Below are positions 5,976-6,254 of a stretch of 6,254 nucleotides of DNA, in pieces. Under the pieces are notes generated by a model, which saw only the letters and a program-made list of their open reading frames with translations, made no database searches and was not told the origin of the DNA. The stretch is from positions 1-6,254 of the forward strand of contig WRML01000140.1 of the NCBI GenBank assembly GCA_009777165.1. Reading direction: 5' to 3'. Within the stretch, counting starts at the first letter, position 1; each line of letters starts with the position of its first letter. The position numbers and the translations under genes were made by a program. Source of the DNA: Kiritimatiellota bacterium. Its GTDB lineage: Bacteria; Verrucomicrobiota; Kiritimatiellia; RFP12; UBA1067.

Positions 5976-6038
5976 GGGATTCGAACCCTCGACAGCCACC
6001 TTGGCAAGGTGGCGCTCTACCAACTGAGCTAAGCTCGC
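5963..6038 (-). tRNA. tRNA-Gly, anticodon GCC, with encoded CCA
   Basis: Read on the minus strand, this is a complete 76-base cloverleaf. The acceptor stem GCGAGCT/AGCTCGC has seven perfect pairs. The D stem is GCTC/GAGC, and the anticodon stem is CCACC/GGTGG around loop TTGCCAA, giving anticodon GCC (6005-6003). The variable loop is CTGTC, and the T arm has loop TTCGAAT. The discriminator is U (5966) and CCA is encoded at 5965-5963. G1-C72, C2-G71, G3-C70, U73 and C35-C36 match the known bacterial glycine identity set. It reads glycine codons GGC and GGU, the first of which is heavily used in the glycine-rich domain of the surface protein. Its 3' 13 bases overlap the end of murG. Confidence 0.98.
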
Positions 6039-6055
6039 TTAAAGAAGAGAAGACC

Positions 6056-6084
6056 AATGTATCAGCTTTGGCGAGCCAATGCAA
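6056..6084 (-). promoter_or_regulatory. Likely promoter of the tRNA-Gly gene
   Basis: On the minus strand TTGCAT (6084-6079) and TACATT (6061-6056) are 17 bases apart. Transcription would begin near 6049, about 11 bases before the tRNA, a typical leader length. The boxes match the consensus only partly (three and four of six), but the spacing and position fit. The spacer contains the perfect dyad TTGGC-GA-GCCAA (6068-6079). Confidence 0.42.
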
Positions 6085-6094
6085 GCGCAAACAG

Positions 6095-6114
6095 AAAAAA
6101 AATGCAAAAAAAAA
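6095..6114 (-). promoter_or_regulatory. A-tract pair upstream of the tRNA promoter, UP-element-like
   Basis: Runs of eight A (6095-6102) and nine A (6106-6114), as read on the plus strand, are separated by TGC. Relative to the inferred start near 6049 they fall at about -46 to -65, where AT-rich UP elements bind the RNA polymerase alpha subunit at strong stable-RNA promoters. The role is inferred from position. Confidence 0.4.
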
Positions 6115-6145
6115 TCATGTGTGAATTGACAAACGAACCGCGCCC

Positions 6146-6175
6146 CGCGAGCCGTAAGGGCAGAATACCCTCGCG
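6146..6175. repeat. Imperfect hairpin at the start of a GC-rich repeat cluster
   Basis: CGCGAG (6146-6151) pairs with CTCGCG (6170-6175), and a GGG/CCC-type core can pair inside. With the two hairpins downstream it forms a compact structured block running to the window edge, with no open reading frame of note. Confidence 0.5.
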
Positions 6176-6205
6176 CATGTGGCGAGGAGGCGTAACCTCT
6201 GGAGT

Positions 6206-6227
6206 GCGGCGGCTCGCCGCCGCTTTT
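6206..6227 (+). terminator. GC hairpin followed by TTTT, terminator-like
   Basis: GCGGCGG (6206-6212) and CCGCCGC (6217-6223) form a perfect 7-bp stem with loop CTCG, followed by TTTT (6224-6227). It has the shape of a short intrinsic terminator on the plus strand and could end read-through from murG some 230 bases downstream of its stop. The T-run is short, and an almost identical hairpin follows at once, so it may instead be part of a dispersed repeat. Confidence 0.4.
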
Positions 6228-6230
6228 CGT

Positions 6231-6250
6231 CGCGGGGGCTCGCCCCCGCG
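6231..6250. repeat. Second GC hairpin with the same CTCG loop
   Basis: CGCGGGGG (6231-6238) and CCCCCGCG (6243-6250) form a perfect 8-bp stem around CTCG. It shares the core GGCTCGCC with the hairpin 18 bases upstream, although the outer stem bases differ. That suggests a structure-conserved repeat family and not a simple copy. Confidence 0.75.
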
Positions 6251-6254
6251 CGGG

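Noticed and set aside
5511..6090. Minus-strand frames running through the tRNA and murG end
   Set aside because: They translate the tRNA gene itself and the antisense of conserved murG sequence.

Overview
The window is GC-rich bacterial chromosome carrying three protein genes, all on the plus strand, and one tRNA gene on the minus strand. The style suggests a member of the PVC superphylum, perhaps Kiritimatiellota or a related Lentisphaerae/Verrucomicrobia lineage. The reasons are a large secreted repeat protein ending in an FFRVRA-type C-terminal module, a MurJ with an SAF...PNLFRRLFGEG core, weak Shine-Dalgarno use, and many palindromic or short-repeat elements between genes. This placement comes from recollection of family styles and not from a search, so it is tentative.

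Layout. Bases 1-78 are a short leader with a possible promoter and a 15-bp hairpin whose four-base loop holds the start codon of the first gene. Bases 79-2847 encode a 922-residue exported protein. It has a signal peptide, an ALK-like glycine-rich domain, an MBG-like domain, alternating MucBP-like and InlB-B-like (Listeria-Bacteroides repeat) units, and a C-terminal beta module. Bases 2848-3189 are intergenic. They hold a large inverted array of a 7-base repeat that can fold into a 39-bp stem, a possible promoter, and half of a CACAGAG-type dispersed repeat. Bases 3190-4806 encode MurJ, the lipid II flippase. A 104-base gap then holds a complete palindromic CACAGAG element. Bases 4911-5975 encode MurG, the enzyme that makes lipid II. 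The last 13 bases of murG overlap a convergent tRNA-Gly(GCC) gene at 5963-6038, which has its own promoter-like sequence and A-tracts. Bases 6121-6254 are a cluster of strong GC hairpins that looks like a dispersed repeat.

How the genes work together. MurG makes lipid II on the inner face of the membrane and MurJ moves it to the outer face, so murJ-murG is a coherent peptidoglycan pair and probably one transcript. The large exported protein looks like an independent surface or secreted gene, separated by the heptad hairpin. I see no phage, CRISPR, toxin-antitoxin or defence system. The unusual content is the repeat and palindrome layer: each of the three protein genes has an element at or just before its start, and murG shares its end with a tRNA.
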